Notes: generated by a model not told the origin, from the letters alone. 64,000 bases of DNA from Sphingomonas phyllosphaerae (GCF_029623345.1 NZ_JAPYKH010000020.1:1-64000), one strand, 5' to 3'. Positions 51,803-61,202 are shown, counted from the first letter of the stretch. Numbers and translations are program-made.

Positions 51803-54097
51803 TCAGTAGCCGATCGCGAGCACGGCCGGCGTGCTGCCGCGCATGTCGTGCTCGAACGGCTGGCGCTCGACCGTCACCTTGGTCGTCGACACGCCGGTGA
51901 CGGCGTAGGCCGCGCGGCCGGGCACGGCGTCGCCGGACAGGGTCGTCGAGACGCTGGCGTGGAGGCAGCGGTTGGGGAAGGCGATCGGCAGCGTCAGCAC
52001 CTGCGCGCCGCTCATCCCCGCGGCCTGCTGCGCGCCGGCGAGCCATTGCAGGATCAGCCCGTTGGGCAGCACGACATAGCCGTTGTCGCTCAGCGATGCG
52101 GGAAAGGCAGCGGCGAGATCGGCCGCGGCGTGCACGTGCGGCGCGGGCGGGTAGGTCGCGGGGCGGTTGAGCAGCCGGGCGAAGTCGCGCAGGTCGTTGG
52201 CGTGTTCGCCGTCGAGCAGGTCGGCGTCGAGGCCGGAGCCGGCGCCGTCGTTGTTCGAGTGCCAGAAGGTGCGTCATTCGCTCCACCGGTTGTTGTCGAT
52301 GCGCGAGCGCCAACGTGCGCGACCGGAATAGCCGAAAGCGAGCTGCATCGTGCCGGTCGAGCTGGCGGTGCGCCAGGCGAGAAGTGAATCCTGGTAGCCG
52401 TCATACTCGACACGGTAGAAGCCGTTGGCCACCGCATCGTCGAGGCTGGCGGCGTCGATCCGGCCGCGATCGGCGAGGAAGTCGGTGTTGTCGCGCCCGT
52501 CGAGCAGGTCGGCGTCGAGGCCGGAGCCGGCGCCGTCGTTGTCCGAGTGCCAGAAGGTGCGCCAGTCGCTCCACCGGTTGTTGTCGATGCGCGAGCGCCA
52601 GCGCGCGCGACCGGAATAGCCGAAGGCGAGCTGCATCGTGCCGGTCGAGCTGACGGTGCGCCACGCCAGCAGCGAATCCTGGTAGCCGTCATATTCGAGG
52701 CGGTAGAAGCCGTTCGCCACCGCATCGTCGAGGCTGGCGGCGTCGATCCGGCCGCGGTCGGCCAGGAAGTCGGTGTTGTCGCGGCCGTCGAACAGGTCGG
52801 CGTCGAGCCCGGAGCCGGCGCCGTCATTGTCCGAGTGCCAGAAGGTGCGCCAGTCGCTCCAGTGATTGTTGTCGATGCGCGAGCGCCAGCGCGCGCGACC
52901 GGTGTAGCCGAAGGCGAGCTGCATCAAGCCGGTCGAGCTTTCGGTACGCCACGCCAGCAGCGAGTCCTGATAGCCGTCGTACTCGAGGCGGTAGAATCCG
53001 TTCGCGACCGCCTCGTCGAGGTTGGCGGCATCGAGGCGCCCGCGATCGGCGAGGAAGTCGGTGTTGTCGCGGCCGTCGAACAGGTCGGCGTCGAGCCCGG
53101 AGCCGGCGCCGTCGTTGCCCGAGTGCCACAGCGTGCGCCACTCGCTCCAATGCTTGTTGTTGATCCAGGAGCGCCAGCGCGCCTGGCCGGTGTAGCCGAA
53201 GGCGAGCTGCATCGTGCCGGTCGAGCTGGCGGTGCGCCAGGCGAGGAGCGAATCCTGGTAGCCGGGGTATTCGATCGCGTAGCAGCCGTTGGCGACGGCG
53301 GTGTCGAGGTTGGCGGCAGCGACGCGGCCGCGGTCGGCGAGATAGTCGGCGCCGTCGCGGCCGTCGAGCAGATCGGCGTCGAGCCCCGACCCGGCGCCGT
53401 CGTTGTCGAGGCGCCACACCGTGTCGCCGCCGCGCTCGAACACGACCGCGCCCTGGTCGGTGGCATCGACGGTGACGAGCAGCCGCACGCCCGACCAGCC
53501 GATCTTCACCACGTTGGCGCGTTGGCCGAGCCCGGTGCCTTGCTGCACCGGGGTGAAGCCGAGCCAGTCGAGCACTGCGCCGCGCGCGGTCGCGGGGGTG
53601 AGCGCGCGGACGCGATCGGCGCCGGCACGCGCTTCGTCGGGCGTGGCCAGCGTGACAACGCCGGCGCGCTTCGTGGTCGCCGCCGGGTTGGTGAAGGCGG
53701 CGCTGCCGAAGGTGATCGCCATCGCCGGCACGTCGACCAGCGCGACGTCGAGCGCGAGCAGCAGCAGCGCCTGCGGCGACTTCTCGACGATCACCTCGTC
53801 CTGGCCGTACAGCGCGAACAACGTGCCGTCGGCGAGGTACAGCGCGAAGGCGCGGACCGCGTAGGCGTCGGCGGTCTCGTCGGTGACGGTGAGGTGGATC
53901 GTGTCGGCGGCGGTGGCCTCGCCCGCGATGGTGGCGACCCGCTTGGTCTCGCCGGCGAGCGCGGCGGCGGTCGGCGTCGCCCGGAGCGCGGTGGGCGAGA
54001 GGCCGACCGCGGCGACCCGCACCGCGCGGAAGCCGCCGCCCGCCTGGTCGAGCACCGCGGCGCGGCCGGCGTCGGTGATGACGAGCTGGAGCCCCAT
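51803..54097 (-). pseudogene. Tail-fibre protein with four 96-residue repeats and an in-frame TGA
   Basis: Read as one frame this is a 764-codon tail fibre. The N-terminal part (LQLVITDAGRAAVLDQAGGG, then KRAGVVTLATPDEARAGAD) attaches to the baseplate as in P2 gpH-like proteins. Four tandem repeats follow, each GSGLDADL... to WHSxNDGA. TGA at 52274-52276 replaces the Trp of the repeat (WSDWRT becomes WSE-stop-RT), and the same frame continues to a C-terminal fibre domain, DNGYVVLPNGLILQW and LPIAFPNRCLHAS. The truncated product would lose the receptor-binding tip. Confidence 0.85.
52241..53392 (-). repeat. Four tandem 288-bp repeats in the tail-fibre gene
   Basis: Each 288-bp unit encodes 96 residues beginning GSGLDADL(F/L)DGRD. 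The third and fourth copies are most alike. A fifth partial start (GSGLDADLLDGEHAND) follows. Repeat number could change by recombination. Confidence 0.85.
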
Positions 54098-54100
54098 CGC

Positions 54101-54630
54101 TCAGGCCGCCAGCTGGAGCCGCGCGTGGACCGCGGGGCGCGCCGCGGCGATCACGCCGAACGCATCGCCGGCGGCGAGCGCCTGGCTGATGCTGAAGGAG
54201 CAGCGCACCGGCTTGGTGCGCTCGACCTCGGCGTGGACCGCCTCGGCGAAGGCGGCGCCGGGTGGACGACGCCGGCGACGTCGATGACGATGGCGAAGGT
54301 GTAGGGGTGTCCGCGCGGGCTGGTCTGCCACCATTCGCGCAGCGCCACCGCGCCGCCGAAGCTGGCGATGAGGTCGCGGATGCTGGCGACGGTGCCCTTG
54401 CGGCGCTGGATCGGGATGGCGGCGCGGACGCGCGCGCGGCGGACGCGCTCGGGCCAGTCGTCCGACCAGCTGTCGATCGCGACCGCCCAGGCGAGATACG
54501 GCAGCAGCTCGGCGGGGCAGGTGTCGGGGTCGACCAGCCGGCGCAGCGGCGAGGCGACGTCACCGAGCCGCGCGGTCGCGGCCTCGAGCGCGCGCTCGAG
54601 CGCGGTGGCGTTGGGCGGGAGCAGGGTCAC
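54101..54630 (-). pseudogene. Phage tail protein I (gpI), frameshifted
   Basis: From GTG 54630, which overlaps the J stop in GTGA, the frame reads LERALEAATARLGDVASPLR, DTCPAELLPYLAWAVAIDSW and RKGTVASIRDLIASFGG, the gpI signature, then HPYTFAIVIDVAGVVHPA. A missing base near 54262 shifts the frame. The remainder (AAFAEAVHAEVERTKPVR, then CSFSISQALAAGDAFG) is in another frame and ends at 54101. Both pieces together are about 176 residues, a normal gpI. Confidence 0.82.
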
Positions 54631-55523
54631 TCGCCGACTCCGCCGACGGCGACGCTGATGCCGCTGCACCAGGTGGCGGCGGTGCGGTCGACGACGATGT
54701 CGGCGGCGGGCTGGAGCAGCGCGACGTTCTGCACGCCGGGAACGTGGAGCGCGGCGAACAGCGCCGAGCGCGTGACGTCGAGCCCGAGCCGGTGACAGCG
54801 CGCGGCGTGCGCGGCGACGTTGGCGCGCGCCTGGGCGAGCGCGGTCGCGGCGTCGGGGCCGGCGTAGGTGGTGAGCACGGCTTCCACCGCGTAGGGGACG
54901 ATGGTGGCGCCGCGGACGCGGACGTGGTCGGTGAGCGGGCGGCGCGTCTCGGCGGAGAGGTAAGCGTCGACGGTCGCGACGAGCGTGTCGGGCGCGGTAC
55001 CGTCGCCGGTGCGCGAGAGCACCGAGACGAGCACGTCGCCGGGCGCGGGGCTGATCGCGCTGGCGTCGAGCACGTCGCGGTCGGCCGAGAGCGCGTGGAA
55101 GACGTAGGCGCCCGCCGGGCCGGCGACCGAGAAGCCCTCGGGCGCGAGCACGAGGCGGCGGCGGAAGTCGTCGTCGTCCTCGTAGCTGGGCGCGATGCCG
55201 CGGCTGGCGTCGCCGGCGGAGAGGCGGTGGCGCGTGATCCCCATCAGCGCGGCGAGCTGGTCGAGGCCGCTGCCGCGCGCGAACGCCGGCATCACCGCGC
55301 GGGCGGCGTCGTTGACGCGCGCGCGCAGCAGCAGCTCGCGACAGGCGCAGACCTGGAGCAGCTTGACCGCGGGATCGCTCTCCACCGTGGCGTCGAAATC
55401 GGGGACGAGCGACTGGAGGGCGGCGAGCATCGCGGCGTAGATCGCCTCGAAGTCGAGCGGCTCGACCACCTGCGGCGCGGGCAGGCGCGAGAGGTCGACG
55501 GCGGTCGCGGCGGTCTCGGTCAT
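54627..55523 (-). CDS. Baseplate J-like protein (gpJ)
   Basis: This 298-residue protein forms the baseplate wedge of P2-like contractile tails. It shows VEPLDFEAIYAAMLAALQSL, DPAVKLLQVCACRELLLRAR, and GSGLDQLAALMGITRHR, typical of the J/gp47 family, and a C-terminal domain with YAVEAVLTTYAGPDAATAL. It is intact, with ATG 55523. It leads the J-I-fibre-assembly transcript. A 19-bp repeat shared with the V gene leader lies 39 bp upstream. Confidence 0.9.
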   Translation of the reverse strand: MTETAATAVDLSRLPAPQVVEPLDFEAIYAAMLAALQSLVPDFDATVESDPAVKLLQVCACRELLLRARVNDAARAVMPAFARGSGLDQLAALMGITRHRLSAGDASRGIAPSYEDDDDFRRRLVLAPEGFSVAGPAGAYVFHALSADRDVLDASAISPAPGDVLVSVLSRTGDGTAPDTLVATVDAYLSAETRRPLTDHVRVRGATIVPYAVEAVLTTYAGPDAATALAQARANVAAHAARCHRLGLDVTRSALFAALHVPGVQNVALLQPAADIVVDRTAATWCSGISVAVGGVGE

Positions 55524-55561
55524 CGCGCGCGAGCGAAGCGCGGCGAGGGGGCGGGAGGCTA

Positions 55562-55580
55562 GGGGGCGTGCCTGTGGGAG
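55562..55580. repeat. 19-bp direct repeat, copy 2
   Basis: GGGGGCGTGCCTGTGGGAG, identical to the copy at 46443-46461 and in the same orientation, between the J gene start and the end of the exporter gene. Confidence 0.75.
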
Positions 55581-55613
55581 TGGGGTACGAGAGGTTGCAG
55601 ATCGGCTTCTTAG

Positions 55614-57728
55614 CTATCGCTCTAACTCGCGGGTTTGGCCGTCACTCATAATCAGCACCCGGCTCGCTGCCTCGATCGTCTCGCGGCGATGAGCAATGAC
55701 GATACGTGTGATGTTCATGGCGGCGATCGCCGCGTTGACCTGCCGCTCGTGCTCGGCGTCGAGGTGCGCGGTGCCCTCGTCCATGACCAGGATGCGGGGC
55801 TGCCGGTAGAGCGCGCGCGCCAGGAACACCCGCTGCTTCTGCCCGCCGGACAGCGTGGAGCCCATGTCGCCGACGAGCGTCTCGTAGCGCATCGGCATCG
55901 CCATGATGTCGGCGTCGATGGCCGCGGCCGCCGCGGCGGCGCGCACCCGGTCCATGTCCGCGAGATCGTCGAACAGCGCGACATTGTCGGCGAGCGTCCC
56001 GGCGAACAGCGTGTCGTCCTGCAGCACCGCGGCGATCTGCGCCTGGTAGCTGCGCAGGCCGAAGCGCGCGATCGACATGCCGTCGATAAGGATGGTACCG
56101 TCCTGCGGCTCGACGAGCCCGAGCAGCAGCTTGACCAACGTGGACTTGCCGCCGCCCGACGGCCCCGTGATCGCGACGTGCTCGCCCGCCGCGATCGAGA
56201 AGGTCACGCCGGTCAGGACGAGCGGCTCGCTCGGCGCGTAGCGGTAGAAAACGTCCTTGAAGGCGATGCTGCCGACCAGCGGCGTCTCGATCTCAGCCCC
56301 CGCGGCGAAGCAGCGGTCTTCCGGAGAGAGCGCGATGTCCGAGAGGCGCTCGAGGTGAAGGTCGAGCAGGCGGAACGCGATGCCCTGGTCGATCAGCGAC
56401 GCCGCGCGACCGAGAAACTGCCCCTTGTAGGCGAGATAGGCGAGCATCATCCCGACGCTGAACCCGGCGCCGGTCAGCACCATGCGCATACCCAGCCACA
56501 GCGTGAGAATGCCTTCCAGGCCGAAGATCAGCCCGTTCGCGCTCCCCTGCCAGATGCCGATGCGCGAGATGCGGAGATCGGCGTTGACGGCGTCGGTCAG
56601 ACGGCTCTGCCACAACGCATGCCTGAAGACCTCGCGCCCGAAGAGTCGCAACGTCGTGATCCCGCGCAGCGACTCAATCAGCGTGGTCTGCTCCTTACCG
56701 TGCAGCACGATGGCGCTCGCGCGCGCGTCGCGCTCGAGCGCGAAGGAGACCAGCCTGACCAGGACATACGCGGCAAGCGCCGCGACCGCGATCGCGGTGA
56801 GCGCCGGGCTGTAGAACAGCATCAGCGACACGGTGAGCAGCGCCATCAGCCCGTCGACGACGCTGGAGATCGCGCCCTGGATCAGCATCGACTGGATCGG
56901 CGCGATCGACTAAAAGCGCGACAGGATGTCGCCGGTGTGGCGCTTCTCGAACCAGTCGATCGGCAGGCGGAACAGGCGGCGTACAACGTTCGAGGCCAAG
57001 CTCGTCCCGAGCAAGGCGCCCGCGGCGAGCAGCACGAAGGAGCGCAGCCACGCGGCCGCGACGTTGAGGATCGTGAGAAGGCCGAAGCCGAGCGCGAGCA
57101 CCGCCAGCAGGTCGAGATCCAGCGCCGGCAGCGCCTTGTCGATCGCGATCTGGAGGTAATAGGGTGAGGCGAGGCTGAACACCTGCAGCACCAGGCTGAG
57201 CGCCAGCACCTGCGCCAGCATGCACCGCAGGCCGGTCATTCGGCGCCAGAGCTGGGATAGGTGCAGGCGTTCGCGCCGGTCGCCCTTCTCGAAGCTGTCG
57301 CTGAGGCGCAGCTCCAGCGCCACGCCGGTGAAATGCCGTGACACCTCCCTCATCTCGAGCCAGCGCGAGCGACCGTCCGGATCGTGGATCAGCGCGCGAC
57401 CGCGGCGCGTCCGCTCCAGCACGACGAAGTGGTTCAGGTCCCAATGCAGCACCGCGGGCATGCGGAGCTGGTGGAGCTCGTCCAGCGGCACTTTCACCGC
57501 GCGCGGAATTAGCCCGATATGGTCCGCTAGCGACATAAGCGAACGCAGCGTCGTCCCGCGCAGTGACGGGGCGAAGCGACGGCGCAGCGTGCCGAGATCG
57601 ATATTGAGCCCATAATAGCTCGCCACCATGGCGAGGCAGGCGAGCCCGCACTCCGCCATCTCGGTCTGACGCGCGAGCCTGACGCGCGGCCGGCCGATCA
57701 TCCCGGCATCGAGCAACAGGCGGTTCAT
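55614..57728 (-). pseudogene. C39-peptidase ABC exporter for double-glycine peptides, with an in-frame TAG
   Basis: As one frame this is a 704-codon bacteriocin exporter. The N-terminal C39 peptidase has the catalytic Cys in EMAECGLACLAM, the His in LHWDLNHFVVLE and Asp in HDPDGRS. Membrane helices follow, then the ABC ATPase with Walker A GPSGGGKST, signature LSGGQKQR and Walker B ILVMDE. TAG at 56910-56912 lies after GDILSRF, where related exporters have Gln or Gly, and the same frame goes on SIAPIQSMLIQG. The halves (272 and up to 424 codons) would be separate unless the stop is read through. Its ATG overlaps the HlyD stop. Confidence 0.82.
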
Positions 57729-58978
57729 CGCCGTCTCACCGCGAGCACGGGCTCGAACAGCCAGGCGAACAGCGACTGGCGCTCGGTGACGATCCGGGCG
57801 GTCAGCGTCATGCCGGTGACCAGCCGCTCGCGGCGGCCAAAAGCGACGATGTCAGGGCGATCAATCGTAACGGTCACTGGATAGACGGGCGCGCCGGTCG
57901 CGGGCGCGGCGCTGTCCGCCCCCGTGATCGCGCTGGCAGCGACGGAGTCTATCGTCCCCATCACTGTGCCGAAGCGCTGATAGGGAAAGGCATCGATCGC
58001 GAGGCTGACGCGCTGCCCCTTGCGGACGAAGCCGATCGCTGCACTGGGGACGGCGAGCTCGGCATGCAACGTGGAGCCTCTCGGCAGCAGCGTCATCAGC
58101 GGCGTCTGCGTGCTGGCCGGCTGACCGAGCCTCGCGGTCAGGGCGGTGACCGTGCCCGCAATCGGTGCTCGCAGGACGTAGGCGCGTGTTCCCGCGGTGC
58201 CGGCGGCCTGCTGGCTGACCTGCGCTCGCGCGGCGGCGATGCCGGCGCGACTGGCGCGCGCCTGCGAGGTGATCTGCGCTGCGCTGCGCTCCGCCTCGGC
58301 CACGGCGGAGCGCCGAGACTCGGCCGATTGTGCGAGCTGCGCGAACGCCTGACGGCGGCTCAGCAGCGCTTCGCGGCGCTGGTCGAGATCGTGGCGACTG
58401 ACGAAGCCTCGTTGGGCGAGCGCGTCGGCGCGGTCCAGGTCACGTTGCGCCGAGCTGACGAGTTCGCGTTGTAGGTCGAGCTGTGCCTTAATCTGCCCCA
58501 GCTCGCCCAGCGCACCGGCTCGCTGCGCGGCGACCTGACGAAGCTGCGCCTGCGCGGCGGTCTCGGTCGCGCGCGCCTGCGCGTCAAGCTCAGCCTCCTG
58601 TTGTGCGATGGCGCGCTCGATGCGCGCAGCAACCGGAGGGCCGTCGGCGCTTTCCTCGTCGGTGCGGATCTCGGCGAGCACATCGCCGAGCCGAACTCCT
58701 GCTCCGTCATGAACTGGCAGCGCCGCTACAACCCCGGGCCGCGACGGCACAATTTTTGAAACACCGGCGGTCGGGACGATTGTGCCGGGCGCGACCTCTA
58801 CCCGCGCGTAAGTCGCCAATGAGAGGAATACGACGGCAGAGATCGTTGCCGACAACATCAGGTAGCCTATAGCTGACCATGACGGCGGAATAGCTAGAGA
58901 TATGGTGCCTTGGAGGCGATCCATACGGTCCGCCATCACTTCGCGTCGGAAAAGCGGCCTCTGTAGCTCGCCGCTCAT
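57725..58978 (-). CDS. HlyD-family periplasmic adaptor of the exporter
   Basis: This 417-residue membrane-fusion protein links the ABC exporter to the outer membrane. It has one N-terminal helix (IGYLMLSATISAVVFLSLA), a lipoyl-like half domain (APGTIVPTAGVSKIVPSRPG), a long coiled coil (AQLRQVAAQRAGALGELGQ, then ESRRSAVAEAERSAAQI), and the second lipoyl half with YVLRAPIAGTVTALTARLG. It ends VFEPVLAVRR-like. Its stop overlaps the exporter ATG in ATGA, so both are made together. It is intact. Confidence 0.93.
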   Translation of the reverse strand: MSGELQRPLFRREVMADRMDRLQGTISLAIPPSWSAIGYLMLSATISAVVFLSLATYARVEVAPGTIVPTAGVSKIVPSRPGVVAALPVHDGAGVRLGDVLAEIRTDEESADGPPVAARIERAIAQQEAELDAQARATETAAQAQLRQVAAQRAGALGELGQIKAQLDLQRELVSSAQRDLDRADALAQRGFVSRHDLDQRREALLSRRQAFAQLAQSAESRRSAVAEAERSAAQITSQARASRAGIAAARAQVSQQAAGTAGTRAYVLRAPIAGTVTALTARLGQPASTQTPLMTLLPRGSTLHAELAVPSAAIGFVRKGQRVSLAIDAFPYQRFGTVMGTIDSVAASAITGADSAAPATGAPVYPVTVTIDRPDIVAFGRRERLVTGMTLTARIVTERQSLFAWLFEPVLAVRRR

Positions 58979-59139
58979 ACAATGCGGCGATCGAATGTAT
59001 CGCTAAGACAGCAAACCTTCTTTCTCAGCGGGGCAAACAAGGAGAGGTTCGTGCAGCCAAGTAGAATGGACTTGTCCTTATTTTCCAAGCTTTTTGTCCC
59101 CAAAGTGGGTAATCAAAAATTGCAAGGCAGAGGAAATTT

Positions 59140-59328
59140 TCATAGCATGAATAAGCGAAATGCCTCGCACAAGGTACTTAGTATGGATATAAAACTTGCG
59201 ACACTGCAGATGGTAATATGTTTTGTGGCCCTGACTGTTAGAGACAAGGTTATGAAAACTAGTACAAATAACCTTATATCTACAGCGCTGATAGCCGGGC
59301 TGTCTGTGCTCGCTGCCTCTAGAATCAT
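59140..59328 (-). CDS. Candidate small two-helix membrane protein (possible immunity peptide)
   Basis: A 62-residue frame with two hydrophobic stretches (DIRLFVLVFITLSLTV and ITICSVASFISILSTLC) and a few charges at the start. It lies between the double-glycine peptide gene and its exporter, on the same strand, where bacteriocin immunity genes often sit. No strong ribosome site was found, and AT-rich DNA can give such frames by chance. Confidence 0.25.
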   Translation of the reverse strand: MILEAASTDSPAISAVDIRLFVLVFITLSLTVRATKHITICSVASFISILSTLCEAFRLFML

Positions 59329-59408
59329 CCAGGTTTTGCAATAGTATGTAAGACTATCAAGTTTTTCCTGACTGCTCTAGAAAAAACACTTACAATGTTG
59401 TTAATACT

Positions 59409-59436
59409 GACACCTCGGCTTTTCCGCCGAGGTGTC
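59409..59436. terminator. Hairpin between the peptide gene and the exporter genes
   Basis: GACACCTCGGC (59409-59419) and GCCGAGGTGTC (59426-59436) form a perfect 11-bp stem with a 6-base loop, 19 bases after the peptide gene stop. No long T-tract follows on either strand, so it may be a partial terminator or a stabilising 3' structure. Confidence 0.55.
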
Positions 59437-59455
59437 GTTGCTGATGTTGTCATTT

Positions 59456-59767
59456 CTACTTTTTCTTGACCGCCACCTTGTCTTCAGTGCCCCCTGCTGA
59501 GCCGCTCCCGCCGGAGACTGCTCCGCCGATCGCGCTACCTATGGCCGTACCCGCCGCCGCGCACGCGTTCTGCGCCCCAGGCGTGCTGCCAATCTCGTAG
59601 CCAGCAGCGGCGCCACCTGGGCCACCGACGAGATCTCCGACAACCGCCCCGATGTACGGGCAGGCGGCTCTTCCTGCTATCCCGCCAACTACGCCGCCGA
59701 CTGCCTTGCCGGTGTCATCGCCGCCGCTAACTAGAAGCGTATCTTCGTGGGAAAGTTGAGTGATCAC
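59456..59767 (-). CDS. Double-glycine-leader bacteriocin-like precursor
   Basis: This 103-residue precursor has a 16-residue leader, MITQLSHEDTLLVSGG, with the GG cut site that C39 exporters recognise. The mature 87 residues are Gly/Ala-rich with GxxxG helices (VGGVVGGIAGRAAC and GTAIGSAIGGAVSGG), two cysteines and a basic end (KVAVKKK). This is the style of class II bacteriocins and microcins. GTG 59767 is the start, with GGAG 8 bases upstream. It is upstream of the HlyD and ABC genes on the same strand. Killing activity is not shown. Confidence 0.82.
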   Translation of the reverse strand: MITQLSHEDTLLVSGGDDTGKAVGGVVGGIAGRAACPYIGAVVGDLVGGPGGAAAGYEIGSTPGAQNACAAAGTAIGSAIGGAVSGGSGSAGGTEDKVAVKKK

Positions 59768-60174
59768 GGGTAATGCTCCATGCTTTTATTCTCCCGGCCG
59801 AAACAGCTTTGTTCAAGGTAATGGCAGAGTCAACGTAGAATACATAGAAGACTTTGCTTGTATTTTCGGCTTATTAACTAAGCATTTTGCAGATTTATTT
59901 GTGAAAGTCTTTTGATTAGACGGTTTCTTTCTAATAGAAGATCGTAAAATTGGGTCTACTCAAACTGGCAGCGTCATGTATCGACGTCAGTCGCGGTGCT
60001 CGACGCGGAAAGGCCGTATCAAACAAGCTTCGTATTTGTTCGTCGAGGCATCTTACGTATTAGCGCTTGCGGAATTGGTAGTTCGATCGCTGTTTTCTTT
60101 TCCTTCGCCGGCTCGCCGGGGAACGGATCAATGCCGACCTGCTCGGCCAGCTCATCGACGCTCAGCGTCTCGTA
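59768..60174. other. AT-rich promoter region upstream of the bacteriocin-like gene
   Basis: About 407 bp without a credible gene, unusually AT-rich. On the minus strand TTGACT (59828-59833) could be a -35 element for the peptide gene, but no good -10 follows at the right distance. It contains long T/A runs and may be foreign DNA. Confidence 0.45.
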
Positions 60175-60563
60175 TTAGTGGCCCGGCGCGTTAGGCGCGA
60201 GATAGGCGGCGGCGCCGACGCCGGGCACCAGCACCGCCTTGTAGATCGCGCTGGGTAACGCGACGCGGTCGTGCAGCCGCAGCGGCGCGGCGCGGTCGAA
60301 CACCTGGCCGGTGACGACGTAGACCGCGCCGTAGCGCCGCGCGAGGCCGCGCACCGCGCCCTCGATCCCGGCCCAGAGATGCTCGTTCAGGTCGCGGTCC
60401 TGCGGCACGATGTTGGCGAGCGTGAAGCTCTCCTCGCGTGCCTCGGGACTCGGCATGTCGCCCGACGGGCTCATGTCGCCGCGGTCGAAGCCGGAGCCGC
60501 GCGCGGCGGGAGCGATCGGGTGACCCGGATCGTCGGTGACGCCGCGCCGCGCCGCGAACGGCC
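60175..60563 (-). pseudogene. DNA/RNA non-specific endonuclease, C-terminal fragment
   Basis: The frame reads RGSGFDRGDMSPSGDMPSPE, with the nuclease-type DRG(D/H)M motif but Asp in place of the catalytic His, then ESFTLANIVPQDRDLNEHLW and AVYVVTGQVF. There is no N-terminal part and no usable signal peptide. The usual full length is about 250 residues. It is a remnant, and the altered catalytic His would also disable it. Confidence 0.72.
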
Positions 60564-60593
60564 GGCGACGGCATGCGTCGCCAGCCGGCGGGA

Positions 60594-61103
60594 TCAGGCG
60601 AGACGGAAGCGCAGCGTGCGTCGGCGGAGCGCGTACCCCGCGACGCCGAAGCCGAGCACCATCATCGCCCAGGTGGTCGGCTCCGGCACCGGCGCCGGGA
60701 AGACCTGCCGCACGGTGAATCGCTCAGCGGTCAGCCGGGTGGTCCGGATGCCGGTGGTACCGAGCAGCTGGTCCTGCAGGAAGGCGAAGTCGGTGCCGGT
60801 GAAGGCGGCGTTGCCCCAGGCATCGAAGCCGGTCCGCGTGATCGTGCCGTAGCGCACGCCCGCGTTGGCGTTGGGGCCGATGGCGAAGGAGCGCGACTCG
60901 CCGATGGCGAGATCGCTGACGTCGAAGCCGGCCTCGCCGCTGAACTCGCCTGAGCTCTGCACGATCGTCGGTACCGGATTATTGTCGCGATAGGTCGTGA
61001 TCGTACCCTTGGCGAACACATCGTAGCGGACGAAGATCGCCGCCTGCGCGGCGCCCGGCACCGCCGCGGCGACCATCACTGCCGCCACCAGAAACTGTCT
61101 CAT
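60594..61103 (-). CDS. PEP-CTERM sorting-domain protein
   Basis: This 169-residue secreted protein has a signal peptide (FLVAAVMVAAAVPGAAQA), a beta-rich middle and the tail VPEPTTWAMMVLGFGVAGYAL with a basic RRR end, recognised by exosortase for sorting to the cell surface. It is intact, unlike the related gene at 38409-39029. No exosortase is in the window. Function of the mature protein is unknown. Confidence 0.9.
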   Translation of the reverse strand: MRQFLVAAVMVAAAVPGAAQAAIFVRYDVFAKGTITTYRDNNPVPTIVQSSGEFSGEAGFDVSDLAIGESRSFAIGPNANAGVRYGTITRTGFDAWGNAAFTGTDFAFLQDQLLGTTGIRTTRLTAERFTVRQVFPAPVPEPTTWAMMVLGFGVAGYALRRRTLRFRLA

Positions 61104-61202
61104 CCTGTCCCCCGTTTGTCGTGTCGCCTGCCGCTAAATGCCTCGTAACTTGTTGTTAAGCTGAAATGGCTGTCATTTCGGCGCGACCCGCGGGCATTGC
61201 GC

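Larger units (their letters stand above)
58979..59455. other. AT-rich gap between the exporter genes and the peptide gene
   Basis: About 480 bp, much richer in AT than its surroundings. It holds a hairpin (59409-59436). Two short candidate frames with hydrophobic helices exist: minus 59140-59328 (62 codons) and plus 59252-59344 (30 codons, ISTALIAGLSVLAASRII). Either could be an immunity peptide, but neither has strong support. Confidence 0.4.

Noticed and set aside
52274..54097. Large plus-strand open frames opposite the tail fibre (52547-54304) as a repeat protein
   Set aside because: Their periodicity comes from the fibre repeats on the other strand; composition is antisense-like.
59252..59344. 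30-codon plus-strand frame as a sure immunity peptide
   Set aside because: It is very short, lies in AT-rich DNA and has only a weak ribosome site, so it is mentioned only as a candidate within the gap.
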